Shown: positions 19,339 through 28,690, counted from the first letter of the stretch. The stretch is 64,000 bases of DNA from Rossellomorea marisflavi (GCA_003667865.1 CP033051.1:3722001-3786000), one strand, 5' to 3'. Numbers and translations: made by a program. Notes: a model not told the origin generated them from the letters alone.

Positions 19339-20112
19339 CTATTCATGATCAAGTATTTGGCGAATTTTTTTCGTTAACGTGGCAGGGTCTTCATTTTGAA
19401 ATACATTTCTTCCGATGGAAACACCATTTCCACCAGCTTGTACTGATTCTTTAATCATTTCTAAGAGATCTTGTTCAGAATTCACACGATCCCCACCTGC
19501 AATTAGAACAGGAATTTTCACACCTTGTACTACCTGCTTAAACGAGTCAACCGACCCACTATAATTAACCTTAACGATATCTGCACCAAGTTCCTCAGCA
19601 ACACGTGCAGCATGAGCAATTCTCGCTCCATCAAACTCATGTTCTTTGGAACCATCACGAACATACATCATTGCGAGTAATGGCATTCCCCATTTATCAC
19701 ACTCTTCAGCAACGAGTCCCATATCCCTTAGTTGATCTGCCTCAAAGTCAGAACCTAGGTTTACATGTGTTGAAATCGCTGTTGCTCCCAAGCGAATTGC
19801 TTGCTCAACAGTAGAAACCAGTTCCTTTCTCGTCATTTGTGATTCTCTAGCAAGTGCTGTTGAAGCCGAAAGGTGCACAATTAATTCTCCTTCATTGTTT
19901 CCAATAGAGTCTGTTAGATATCTTACTAACCCTTTATGAACAACGACAGCATCCGCACCGCCTTTAAATACTTCTTTAACGGTTTCGTCAATATTTGCTA
20001 GTCCAGTAATGGGTCCTAGTGTGATACCATGATCCATCGGAATCATGAGCAGTTTATCAGAATGTCGATAGAGCTTCTTCAGTCTGTTTACTTTTCCGGT
20101 CAAGTTCAGCAC
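19339..20112 (-). CDS. ADTH synthase/GriI-like DhnA-family aldolase
   Basis: 257-residue class I aldolase of the DhnA/DeoC type. It shows IPMDHGITLGP, VVVHKG, the active-site strand ADIVKVNYSG and the phosphate-binding IAGGDRV and GNGVSIGRNVFQ. In archaea the family makes 2-amino-3,7-dideoxy-heptulosonate. In Streptomyces, GriI joins aspartate semialdehyde with dihydroxyacetone phosphate on the way to 3-amino-4-hydroxybenzoate. Pairing with the adjacent type II 3-dehydroquinate synthase fits either route. The ligase and amidohydrolase neighbours favour a secondary metabolite. The stop of the upstream gene is 3 bp away. Confidence 0.88.
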   Translation of the reverse strand: MLNLTGKVNRLKKLYRHSDKLLMIPMDHGITLGPITGLANIDETVKEVFKGGADAVVVHKGLVRYLTDSIGNNEGELIVHLSASTALARESQMTRKELVSTVEQAIRLGATAISTHVNLGSDFEADQLRDMGLVAEECDKWGMPLLAMMYVRDGSKEHEFDGARIAHAARVAEELGADIVKVNYSGSVDSFKQVVQGVKIPVLIAGGDRVNSEQDLLEMIKESVQAGGNGVSIGRNVFQNEDPATLTKKIRQILDHE

Positions 20113-20115
20113 TCC

Positions 20116-21219
20116 TTATCTTTCAATAATGGTTTCGTTAACCTTTACTCCAACATGACGGCCAGGCTCACAAACATATGCTAACAATTCATCACCTGGT
20201 CTGATGGTAGATGCATTTCTTGGTTTACCGTCAGCACTCATAATACGAATATGCCAATCGTCTTGAACGATAACGTTCAACTCACGATCATCCACTTTTC
20301 CTTTAATTAATAACATTGGACGGACCTCTGTTTTAATACGTCCTACTGTTAACTCTCTTGTTTCTCCCTTTGTATTCACACATAGCACTTTACTTCCAGC
20401 CTTAATATCGCTTAAATACTCAGCTGCATCCTCTGGCTGCCAAACATAAGAATGAACAGCACCGGCATTTACACGGAATGGACGTAAATTCATATATGGT
20501 AGATAATGAGTTTCTGAGCAAACAAAGATACCACCACCGGACGTTGAACCGATAATCATCCCTTCATCCTGAGTCATAATACCTGTAGTATCAATACATG
20601 CACGTACTCCCATTCCAGCATGAATGACATCAGTAACAACAAGCGGTTGCAAATCTAATTTGGGGTTATTGATTCTAGTAACATACTCCGTAAGTCTCTT
20701 AATCTCGTCAGTATCAGTCGTAGCAAACAATACTCCATCACTTCCATGTTCAAGCGTTCCATAAGCGATTTCAGTATCTATTGCTGTATTTACCGCACGA
20801 AGTAATACTGTATTTCTTTCAGCTAATCTAGCAATAATTAATTCTAGTGGGATATTTGTTGGCAGATCAAAATCTACTGCGGCATAATCATATTGCGCTG
20901 CTTCTCTAGAGCAAAGTTCTAGCATTTCTTTGTTTTCTACTTCATAAAATACACATGTTTTAAAGCCAAGGCTCTTTGCCTCTTGTAAAATTAGTTGATT
21001 ATCAGAGAAAACAACATCTTCAGGAGACACTGCATCAAGATCACTAGCTTCTTTTACTTCCGTAATAAAATTCATTTTTTGCGGAAAGTATCCCTCTTGG
21101 CGCTGATCTAGTGTTACTAATACTTTTTCAATTGGAGAATGGTTGATCATTTCCCAAACATCCATATTTTGTACTGATAATCCTCTTCCGTCATACCATA
21201 CTTCACGTTGATTGTTCAT
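20116..21219 (-). CDS. 3-dehydroquinate synthase II/GriH-like enzyme
   Basis: 367 residues. The family is recognised from GSTSGGGIFVCSETHYLPYM (about 227-246), the following RPFRVNAGAVHSYVW, and the C-terminal IRPGDELLAYVCEPGRHVG. In methanogens this enzyme cyclises the ADTH product to 3-dehydroquinate. The GriH homologue makes 3-amino-4-hydroxybenzoate. It starts inside the end of the upstream PaaK-like gene (ATGA overlap), so the two are translationally coupled. It is unusual in Bacillus, where aroB normally does the shikimate step. Confidence 0.88.
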   Translation of the reverse strand: MNNQREVWYDGRGLSVQNMDVWEMINHSPIEKVLVTLDQRQEGYFPQKMNFITEVKEASDLDAVSPEDVVFSDNQLILQEAKSLGFKTCVFYEVENKEMLELCSREAAQYDYAAVDFDLPTNIPLELIIARLAERNTVLLRAVNTAIDTEIAYGTLEHGSDGVLFATTDTDEIKRLTEYVTRINNPKLDLQPLVVTDVIHAGMGVRACIDTTGIMTQDEGMIIGSTSGGGIFVCSETHYLPYMNLRPFRVNAGAVHSYVWQPEDAAEYLSDIKAGSKVLCVNTKGETRELTVGRIKTEVRPMLLIKGKVDDRELNVIVQDDWHIRIMSADGKPRNASTIRPGDELLAYVCEPGRHVGVKVNETIIER

Positions 21220-22481
21220 GATGAAACTCCCTTCGATTTTAGAAAAGTTTTTAATAAAATGCTTTGGATTTGTTCTTCTGTTAGAAAATATTCTGGTTTC
21301 CCAGACATTCCAAATGCTTGCATCTCTTCCCGGTCATATAATGTGCCTTTATCTACTAGTTGAATTTGTATTTTCACACCATATTGCTTCTTAAGCCTTT
21401 TTTCGAGATTTATCGGAACGTCATCGCTCTCTTTTTCCCTCTCAACGATGAAAGTTAGTGTATTCTGATACACTCCAACAGCCCAAAATCGTCTGCACGG
21501 TAAGAAAGAAACCATTTCCTCTAATTCTCTTAAATCAAATTCTATTGAATTCATTATGACTACGTCTTTTTTCCGTCCCCAAATTTCCATTAGAGTCTCT
21601 TTACCACAATGACATTTCATGTTTAGAAAACGTGCGCGATCTCCTGTTTTATAGCGAATCAATGGCATAGCTCGTTCTTTTAACGTTGTTACGACTAAAT
21701 TTCCTACCTCTCCTGGTTGTACAGGTGTGATGAAGTCTTCACGTAATAGCTCATAATAAAGGTCTTCTCCAAACGGATGCATTTGTTGACTATGGCAATC
21801 AACCATCATCGTTCCTATTTCTGTCATCCCATAATTGTCATAAACAGGAACTCCCCAAATTTCTTCAAGTAGATTGCGTCTCGATGGAGTTAAGGGTTCA
21901 CCTGCAGTACAAATCGCTCGGAGAGTTGGGAAGTCTCTTTTAGGATTTAACCCAAGCATTTCTGCAATTTCCGCTAGCATGACTGCTTGTAGTGAAATAC
22001 ACGCGAGAACCGTAACATCTAGCTTTTTCATTAAGTCAATGACTCTTGGCATTGGTGTAATGCTTGTCCTACTATCAGCAGGGATGACACAAGCGTTATT
22101 TCTTTGTGCAGCTTGATGTGTTAGATGTGAAATAGTCGAAAGTGCATAAGGATAACGTATTAACACTCGATCCTTTTCTGAAAGCTTCACACCACAATCG
22201 CCTATCTTTTCTGTAACAGATTCAAGATCCTCATTAGAAAACCAAGCAGAAACTGGATTTCCAGTCGTACCTGATGATTCATGATATTGAGAAAGTTCAT
22301 CTCCATTTACCGCAATAAGACCGTATGGTGACTGAACTTGCAGATCCTCTTTCGTTGTAAAAGGGATGGAGTGAAAATCTTGAATACTAGTAATTGCATT
22401 TGGGAGACGTTTTTGATAGAAAGGTGCTTTTCTCGCATGCTGAATGGCACGATTTAATATACTTATATAATCCATCTCCAT
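21216..22481 (-). CDS. PaaK-like aryl-CoA ligase/adenylating enzyme 1
   Basis: 421 residues of the phenylacetate-CoA ligase branch of AMP-forming ligases. The P-loop-like A3 motif SSGTTGNP is at 69-76, NYGMTE at 216-221 and RYKTGD at 276-281. A Cys pair at 290/292 (CHCGK) is typical of the PaaK group. Expected to activate an aromatic acid as acyl-AMP, then as thioester or for direct transfer. Neighbouring aminohydroxybenzoate-type enzymes suggest the substrate. It overlaps the next gene by 4 bp and follows the amidohydrolase by 11 bp. Confidence 0.87.
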   Translation of the reverse strand: MEMDYISILNRAIQHARKAPFYQKRLPNAITSIQDFHSIPFTTKEDLQVQSPYGLIAVNGDELSQYHESSGTTGNPVSAWFSNEDLESVTEKIGDCGVKLSEKDRVLIRYPYALSTISHLTHQAAQRNNACVIPADSRTSITPMPRVIDLMKKLDVTVLACISLQAVMLAEIAEMLGLNPKRDFPTLRAICTAGEPLTPSRRNLLEEIWGVPVYDNYGMTEIGTMMVDCHSQQMHPFGEDLYYELLREDFITPVQPGEVGNLVVTTLKERAMPLIRYKTGDRARFLNMKCHCGKETLMEIWGRKKDVVIMNSIEFDLRELEEMVSFLPCRRFWAVGVYQNTLTFIVEREKESDDVPINLEKRLKKQYGVKIQIQLVDKGTLYDREEMQAFGMSGKPEYFLTEEQIQSILLKTFLKSKGVSS

Positions 22482-22492
22482 TTAGAACACCC

Positions 22493-23248
22493 TTACTTAA
22501 GCTTTAGTAGATGCTTAATATTCCCGGATAAAATTTCTTCTCTTTGCCTATCTGACACATCTAGCATTAATATTTTTTGTAGCTCAATGACAGGATGTGA
22601 AAGAGGATACTCTGACCCAAATACAATTTTTGAGGATCCAACAATCTGAACTGCTTGTTGAATATTCAAGAAATTTCCTGTTGAAGTCTCTAGATAAAAA
22701 TTAGGTAGAGATTTAGCTGCTTCTATTGCTTCTTGATCTGCCGGTCCAAATCCCATATGACCAATAATGAAATTTGTCTTTGGAAATTGTTTTGCTAGAC
22801 TGATAAACTTTGCTGTAGATGCCCCTGGACTATACACAACATGACTGTATACAGGAAAGCCGTAGTCACCACTAAGCTTAGCCAGTTCCTTAATCCCCTT
22901 ACTAGCGAACGTAAATTGATGGGATAATGGTGAGAGCTTAAGACCTGAGAACCCTTCCTTACGTGCTTTTTCTAGCGTTTGTAAGGTATCTTTCTGATGT
23001 GGATCAATGCATACAAACCCTTGAATGTTTTGATGTGCTTTCATTGCTTGTTGTACATACTCGTTGTCTGGTTTTGGGTTATCAGGTTGTGCTCTTCCCG
23101 TGATATATTCGGTCATTTTTCGAACATCTAGCATAGCGCCTGGAACAGCAACACCTGCATCTATCCCAGCATCTTTAAGCAGTTTCACATAATGTTCTGT
23201 ATTACCATATTCCGTGTTTGATAAATGTGCATGGCTATCAATAATCAT
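22493..23248 (-). CDS. Amidohydrolase-superfamily TIM-barrel enzyme (amidohydrolase_2 type)
   Basis: 251 residues. The metal-site residues of the superfamily are visible: H6-x-H8 on strand one, K104 (GLKLSP), H136 (YSHVV) and H164 (IGHMG). The usual final Asp is replaced by Glu at 213 (FGSEYP). Related enzymes hydrolyse or decarboxylate aromatics. In nataxazole-type pathways, an amidohydrolase-like protein closes the benzoxazole ring. Its position between two PaaK-like ligases supports that role here, by inference. Confidence 0.82.
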   Translation of the reverse strand: MIIDSHAHLSNTEYGNTEHYVKLLKDAGIDAGVAVPGAMLDVRKMTEYITGRAQPDNPKPDNEYVQQAMKAHQNIQGFVCIDPHQKDTLQTLEKARKEGFSGLKLSPLSHQFTFASKGIKELAKLSGDYGFPVYSHVVYSPGASTAKFISLAKQFPKTNFIIGHMGFGPADQEAIEAAKSLPNFYLETSTGNFLNIQQAVQIVGSSKIVFGSEYPLSHPVIELQKILMLDVSDRQREEILSGNIKHLLKLK

Positions 23249-23259
23249 TTATATCACCT

Positions 23260-24597
23260 CTATTCTGTTACTACTCGTCTTGTCTTCCCTTGCGGACGTG
23301 GTAATTGCTTAACAAATTCGAATGTAAACGGAATCCCTGTAGAAAATTCCATTTTACTAGAGAGCTGTTCCGCTAGTTCTTTAGAAGGTCTTACACCATT
23401 GGCTAGTTCACAGCGCACTCTTATGACCTCATTATCCGAATCTTCATTTACAACGAATTCAAACCAATTGCCCACTTCTTGTTGTCTCATTAAGAACTCT
23501 TCTAAATAGAAAGGTGACAGAGTCGTTCCCTTGTAGCGAATCTGATCAGCTACTCGCCCACGAAGATAAAACTTCGGAAGCGTTACGCCACAGCTACACG
23601 GTGTTTTATCAATATATCCTAGGTCACCCGTTCGGAATCGAATGATGGGTGTATCATAACGAAGCGTACTTGTTACAACGATTTCACCGATATCTCCTTC
23701 TTCGAGTACCTCGCCTGTTTCTGGGTCAATAATTTCAACAATTGCGTGTGCTTGTGCTAGATGATAACCATCATGGTCATCACACTCAATTCCAAGAACT
23801 CCACATTCTAGAGATCCATAAAAGAAGTTGGCAGTAGTACCCCAAATTCTTTCAAGACGTTCCCGAAACGCTGGTGAACACCCTTCCCCAGTAAGCCATA
23901 AATTTTTCAATTGTAGTGATTGCAAATCGAACTCTTGTTCTTCAGCTTCCTCAGCTAGTAGCATTGCCCATGATGGACTTGTAATCACAACATTTGGCTG
24001 AAGATCACGAATCATTTTCAAGGTTTTCTTTGGTGTTGAATAGGCTCCGCCTTTTCCTGCTGGAATCACCGTTGCCTGACAACCTTCCATAAACGTTTTA
24101 TGAAAAGCTAATCCTGCTGCGCTCATTTCATAAGGAAGCCCATTTAAACAAACATCTCCTGGATCAACGGGAAAAAGCTTTGGATAACGTGGAGCTAAGT
24201 CATGTAAATAGTAATCATTCCACGTGTACATCATATAAATTTCTTCTCCACCCGTCGTTCCAGTTGACACTTGGACTAATGCAATGTCTTCCTTTTCACA
24301 GGTTAATAGAATATAGGGTTTTCCTCGTAATTCATCCTTTGTTAGGAGTGGGAGTCTCTGCAAATCTTCAAGAGTTTTAATTTGATTTGGGTGAATCCCT
24401 GCCTGGTCCATTTTATTTCGATAGAACTCATTGTCTTTATAGGCTTTTTTGCTAATTTCACGAATAGAGTCTAAATGAAATTGTTCAATCTTTTTTGTGG
24501 TCGCTTTCGTATCAAAATAGTCATTATTGTTAAAATATCTCATCATCACATTGGGATATCTAACTTTTTTCAGCTTCTTCTCAAAAAGGGAACTCAT
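23260..24597 (-). CDS. PaaK-like aryl-CoA ligase/adenylating enzyme 2
   Basis: 445 residues. The A3 motif STGTTGG is at 111-117. FYGSLECG, RFRTGDLGYI with the Cys pair CSCG, and a C-terminal GKTRRV lysine are also present. It is clearly a paralogue of the 21216 ligase but diverged, suggesting a different aryl substrate or step. It overlaps the TPR gene before it by 4 bp (ATGA), so it is in the same operon. Confidence 0.87.
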   Translation of the reverse strand: MSSLFEKKLKKVRYPNVMMRYFNNNDYFDTKATTKKIEQFHLDSIREISKKAYKDNEFYRNKMDQAGIHPNQIKTLEDLQRLPLLTKDELRGKPYILLTCEKEDIALVQVSTGTTGGEEIYMMYTWNDYYLHDLAPRYPKLFPVDPGDVCLNGLPYEMSAAGLAFHKTFMEGCQATVIPAGKGGAYSTPKKTLKMIRDLQPNVVITSPSWAMLLAEEAEEQEFDLQSLQLKNLWLTGEGCSPAFRERLERIWGTTANFFYGSLECGVLGIECDDHDGYHLAQAHAIVEIIDPETGEVLEEGDIGEIVVTSTLRYDTPIIRFRTGDLGYIDKTPCSCGVTLPKFYLRGRVADQIRYKGTTLSPFYLEEFLMRQQEVGNWFEFVVNEDSDNEVIRVRCELANGVRPSKELAEQLSSKMEFSTGIPFTFEFVKQLPRPQGKTRRVVTE

Positions 24598-26705
24598 TCT
24601 GTTACAACCCCTTTACCGATCAATAAATCTCTATATTGTCCTTCTGAATCTTGACTTGCTAATTTCGTCCATGTTTTCTCTGCTTTATCGTGTTGATTAG
24701 AGCTTGCATATGCCTCTGCCAATTTTGCAAGTACTTGAAGGTATTCTTGATTTGAAATGGATGTGTCTCCATCTTCAAATCTAGTCGCAGCGTTTTTAAA
24801 GTCCTTAATGGCTTTGTCTCTAGTTTGGAAAAATCCATCAGGTAAGACGTAATAAATCATGCCACGTAGTTTTAATAATTCTGCGGACTCATTTGAAGTG
24901 TCAAATGCTTCTTTTAACAATTTCATCCCTTTTATGGTGTTACCAAAAAGGCCTTGTGGCTCGTCTGCATATTTTGCCATTAAAGCTAGTGATGCAGCAT
25001 AATACGTTTTAGCAGTCGGATCATCAGGATATGCCTCATATGCTCTTTCCCACACATCGAGTGCTTGTTGAGCGGCTTCCTTACTTCCTTTCGACCCTAC
25101 TACGTGAAGCTCCTTACCTACCTTAAATAATTCTTTAGGCTGATCTGTACGTAAAGCATCTAGGTTATAAGGTTTAAAGCTTAAGAGCTCATTTCTTTGT
25201 TTCAATAATTCTTTAACTTCTTTATTCGGATTTGTACTAGCAAGCTTTTCCCATACAGCATTCGCTTCTTCTTTCATATCAAGACGATCGTATCCTTGAG
25301 CAAGGTGTAAAAGAATTTGTTCGTACTCTTCCTTAGTAAACAAGGAAGTATTTTTATCATATGCACGAATCAAGTCCTCAAAATCCTTAATAGCTGAGGC
25401 TGTTTTACGGAAAAAAGCCTCTGGCAGTCGAAAGCTCTGCATTGCTCGAATTTTCCTTACATTTAAGTTATCCGGATGTTCTTGAACGAGTTCATTCAAT
25501 TCTTTCATTGCTTTAATTCCGGTAGAAAACATCTCAAATGAATTACTAGCATTCTTACCAAGCAACGATTTAGAGTCAATTGCGATTGCCTTTACATAGG
25601 GATTATTCGGTTTTTCAATTTCAAGACTAGAAAAATGATCAATTGCCTTATTAATTGCTTTTTCATCTCCGTTAAGAGCTTGCTGATAGATTTCAAAGCT
25701 ACGTTGATCGACATAATCGCTTGCATCATTTGCATCGACTTCATCTTCATTTTTATTTTTTCTAACTTCTTGAAATGCCTTTCGATAAGGCTCCGCTTCC
25801 TCCCTACGATTAAGTGTTTCAAAAGCTTCAATAATATTCTTCAAGACACTTTCGTATTGTTCGGCAGTTAAGGTATTTTCATTTTCGTTATATCTCTCTA
25901 TCAAGTAACGGAAATCCTCTATGGCTGTTTCCGTTCGATTAAAATACATTTCAGGTAAGCTGCCACAGATATTTCCTCTAAGCAAACGTACCTCTATCAA
26001 CTCAGGTGATTCCTCTACTACTTGGTCTAATAGCTTTAAGCCAGATAGGACATATTGAATTCGTTTAGAAGGATGTTCCTCGTCTCTACCCATCAATGCT
26101 TTTGTACTACCAAAATACGCTCTTACTCTCTCGTTGTCTCGTTGGACCTCATACTGTTTTTCAAGTATGTCATATGCCTTTTGAACAGCACTCTTGTCTC
26201 CAGCTACTCCTTTATCATGGAGCACTATAGCTTCCTGGAGGTCGTTGTTCGGAACATTTTGTTCAGAAATTTTCGTTTTCGTTTCATGAAGAGCCCGTTC
26301 ATTTTTCTCTTCAGGAACATTATTTACGTCTGTCTGCTGTAAATCTGGGCTTGTCTGAGAAACTGGTGTTACCTGGTTTCCTCTTGTTCTTTTCAGTCTT
26401 TTTTCTATTAAATTTGGAATGGTTTCATGTGCGAGCTTTTGAGACATTTCTTTTAACGGCCCCAGTGCCTCTCTAGATTTTTGTGAATGGTTCTGGAAAG
26501 CGGAAGCTAGATAAGGATGATTTCGCTTATTAGTAGATGTAGTTGAAGAATGTGGTTGTGTAGTATTTGATTTTTTCCGATACTCTCCTAACGGTTGATA
26601 CTGCATCAGCGTATCATCTGCATTATTATTTGGATTGTTGGCAGCCGTTTGACTGTTTTGCGTCCATGAAAATGAACGATTTCTTTTTCGCCTGCGCGAT
26701 GACAT
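24594..26705 (-). CDS. Large three-module TPR-like protein in the aryl operon
   Basis: 703 residues. A basic, Ser/Arg/Asn-rich, probably disordered N-terminus (1-150) is followed by three related helical modules of about 160 residues (roughly 155-315, 335-500 and 525-690). Each module carries the signature L-R-G/A ... L-P-(E/D)-x-(Y/F)-F-x-(R/T) ... A-I-x-D-F. Residues between repeats look like tetratricopeptide helices. The adjacent 187-residue protein is a fourth copy of the module. No enzymatic domain. A scaffold role for the biosynthetic enzymes is inference. It is translationally coupled to ligase 2. Confidence 0.8.
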   Translation of the reverse strand: MSSRRRKRNRSFSWTQNSQTAANNPNNNADDTLMQYQPLGEYRKKSNTTQPHSSTTSTNKRNHPYLASAFQNHSQKSREALGPLKEMSQKLAHETIPNLIEKRLKRTRGNQVTPVSQTSPDLQQTDVNNVPEEKNERALHETKTKISEQNVPNNDLQEAIVLHDKGVAGDKSAVQKAYDILEKQYEVQRDNERVRAYFGSTKALMGRDEEHPSKRIQYVLSGLKLLDQVVEESPELIEVRLLRGNICGSLPEMYFNRTETAIEDFRYLIERYNENENTLTAEQYESVLKNIIEAFETLNRREEAEPYRKAFQEVRKNKNEDEVDANDASDYVDQRSFEIYQQALNGDEKAINKAIDHFSSLEIEKPNNPYVKAIAIDSKSLLGKNASNSFEMFSTGIKAMKELNELVQEHPDNLNVRKIRAMQSFRLPEAFFRKTASAIKDFEDLIRAYDKNTSLFTKEEYEQILLHLAQGYDRLDMKEEANAVWEKLASTNPNKEVKELLKQRNELLSFKPYNLDALRTDQPKELFKVGKELHVVGSKGSKEAAQQALDVWERAYEAYPDDPTAKTYYAASLALMAKYADEPQGLFGNTIKGMKLLKEAFDTSNESAELLKLRGMIYYVLPDGFFQTRDKAIKDFKNAATRFEDGDTSISNQEYLQVLAKLAEAYASSNQHDKAEKTWTKLASQDSEGQYRDLLIGKGVVTE

Positions 26706-26709
26706 GGAT

Positions 26710-27273
26710 TCATCTCCCTTCTTTCTTAGCCTCTTGAATTACCTTTTGATATTTTGATCTTGCAGGTCCTTTTTCAATTTTTGACCAAGTTTTTAAGGCT
26801 TCTTCTTCATTTCCAATAGTCTGATAAGCGACTCCTAGATCAAACATCAATTGCCAATAGAGCTTCTCTGGAATTTTTCTTCCCTTTGCAAATGAATCTG
26901 TTAAAAAAGTAAAGTCTTCAATGGCTGTTTTAGTTCTTTTGAAATACATTTCTGGTAACTTGAATGAGACATAACCTCTTAACAAACGAATATCAGCATG
27001 ATTAGAATCTAAGGAAACAGCTTGATCTAAAGAGCGTAATCCTTTATTCGCTAGCTTCGATTTTTCTATTAAATTCGGATGGTATTTTGCTGTTAGAGCT
27101 GTTGCACTCCCAAAATAAGCAAGTACTAATGAATTGTTTGGTTGTTGAAGCTTGATTTTCTTTAATAGCTTTAATGACTGTTCTGCCGATTCTTGATCTC
27201 CGTCAATTCCTTTGTCATGAAGTTCAATTGCTTCTTTCAAAGAATCCTCCCAGTTATCCATCTGGTTATACAT
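26710..27273 (-). CDS. Single-module TPR-like protein, first gene of the aryl operon
   Basis: 187 residues from ATG 27273, which has AGGAGG 7 nt upstream; the frame is open to 27321 without a ribosome site. It holds one copy of the module seen three times in the next gene, including RLLRGYVSFKLPEMYFKRTK and AIEDF. The next gene begins 4 bp after it ends. It leads the operon, so the promoter should lie within 27274-27693. Confidence 0.78.
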   Translation of the reverse strand: MYNQMDNWEDSLKEAIELHDKGIDGDQESAEQSLKLLKKIKLQQPNNSLVLAYFGSATALTAKYHPNLIEKSKLANKGLRSLDQAVSLDSNHADIRLLRGYVSFKLPEMYFKRTKTAIEDFTFLTDSFAKGRKIPEKLYWQLMFDLGVAYQTIGNEEEALKTWSKIEKGPARSKYQKVIQEAKKEGR

Positions 27274-27693
27274 GCTTACACCTCCTATGGCTTTATTTAT
27301 AGCTCTTCGAGAGAAGAACATATTTACAAGCTATGGAAGTTACAGAGTTCTGACACGGACAGTTTTACCTTTTTATAAATTCAAGCTTTATCCCTATTCA
27401 TTCACTTTACTCTTCTAGCAGACAAAAGCTTGATAAATCTAAATTGTGAAGATAAAAATAGTCACTCTTTACAAACTATATATTTTTCTGAATCGGTCTA
27501 TAGTCTCTCAGGTAAATAACCATTCTTATCGTCCTGTAACTCCGGAGTCGGGCTACCAATAGATTCCCAATCATACCCTATTTAGGAAAGCAAATGACTG
27601 ATTCTCTCTGGCTAACTTGGGTAATTTGCATAAAAAGTTCCCTATCCGTTAACAATCCTTAAAGAACTCTTTAAAAAATGAGGTGCTACCTTC
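27274..27693. other. Intergenic region between the divergent aryl operon and DUF421 gene
   Basis: About 420 bases. It holds the promoters of both directions, but I could not assign a confident sigma factor to either. The palindrome actccggagt lies at about 27539-27548. No ORF and no riboswitch that I can support. Confidence 0.35.
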
Positions 27694-28392
27694 ATGGATA
27701 ATATGTACGGTTCAATAGCTATTGAATTAATCATTGGTTTTGTCGCCTTGTTTATTCTGACAAAGGCATTAGGCAAAACCCAATTTTCACAAATAACCCC
27801 ATTTGATTTCATTTCAGCACTTGTCATCGGAGAGCTTCTAGGTGGTGCTGTCCATGACCCAGACATATCCATTTTCCATGTCATATACTCTGTATCGATT
27901 TGGGGGGTACTTATTTATTGCTTTGAATTGATTACACAAAGAAATCTTAAGTCGAGGAAGCTTCTCGAGGGAGAACCAAATGTGGTCATTCATAAAGGAA
28001 TGATTAAATACGAGGCACTAAAAAAGGCAGAAATCGACATAAACCAGTTACAAAGTCTTCTTCGTCAACAGGGGTATTTTTCCATACAAGAGGTTGAATT
28101 TGCGATAGTCGAAACAAATGGAATGATCAGTGTCAAAGCAAAACCAGCATTTGAACAACCAAAAATGAATGATTTAAATCTGCCACTAGAACAAGTTAAC
28201 CTTCCCATAACATTAATTATTGATGGCGAATTAATTGAAGAAAATCTAAAGGAATTAGGAAAAAGCCGACATTGGTTACATGAACAATTGAAAAATCAGG
28301 GATTCAAAAGTCACAAAGAAATATTATTTGCGGAATGGTCCAATGAAAACTCCCCTATTTTTACAATGCAGTATGAAAAGCAAACGAGTTAA
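27694..28392 (+). CDS. DUF421 membrane protein (YetF/YdfR family)
   Basis: 232 residues. Three N-terminal helices (about 5-80) contain the DUF421 signatures KALGKTQFSQITPFDFISAL and IGELLGGAVHD. A soluble alpha/beta domain follows (EPNVVIHKGMIKYEALKKAE), then ITLIIDGELIEENLKELGK. Members of this family are widespread in Bacillus. Some are induced in spores or by stress, but no enzymatic role is established. GAGGTG precedes the start. It is monocistronic. Confidence 0.85.
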   Translation: MDNMYGSIAIELIIGFVALFILTKALGKTQFSQITPFDFISALVIGELLGGAVHDPDISIFHVIYSVSIWGVLIYCFELITQRNLKSRKLLEGEPNVVIHKGMIKYEALKKAEIDINQLQSLLRQQGYFSIQEVEFAIVETNGMISVKAKPAFEQPKMNDLNLPLEQVNLPITLIIDGELIEENLKELGKSRHWLHEQLKNQGFKSHKEILFAEWSNENSPIFTMQYEKQTS

Positions 28393-28459
28393 CTAACATG
28401 AACAAGTAATTGAAAAGGGCTAAGGCATTGAATCCTCTATTCATTCTAAGAGAAAGTGA

Positions 28460-28527
28460 ACGGACACAGATAGGATTGTACTTCTTTCTTATGTTACTTT
28501 ACTTAGGATAAACATCTCTGTGTCCGT
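28460..28527. repeat. Widely spaced inverted repeat
   Basis: Arms acggacacaga (28460-28470) and tctgtgtccgt (28517-28527) are perfect complements separated by 46 bases. It lies between convergent genes. It may be a small inverted-repeat element or a weak terminator for the DUF421 gene. Confidence 0.5.
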
Positions 28528-28640
28528 AATCTCCTATCCCACTTGCAGCAAGCATTCGTTTTCAACCACAAAGAGACACTTGTCTGATTCTTGATTCTTC
28601 TATTCTTGCTAACAGTACAATGATAGATATTTAAAAGAAC

Positions 28641-28675
28641 AAAAAAAGACACACTTTTTATGATGTGTCTTTGAG
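28641..28675 (-). terminator. Intrinsic terminator of the CBS-GGDEF gene
   Basis: Minus-strand stem aaagacacat/gtgtgtcttt followed by a run of seven T. Confidence 0.8.
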
Positions 28676-28690
28676 TATGATTACATTTTC

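Noticed and set aside
27500..27580. Possible riboswitch (ctctcaggtaaa recalls a glycine riboswitch fragment)
   Set aside because: The rest of the glycine aptamer is absent and the flanking genes have no link to glycine.
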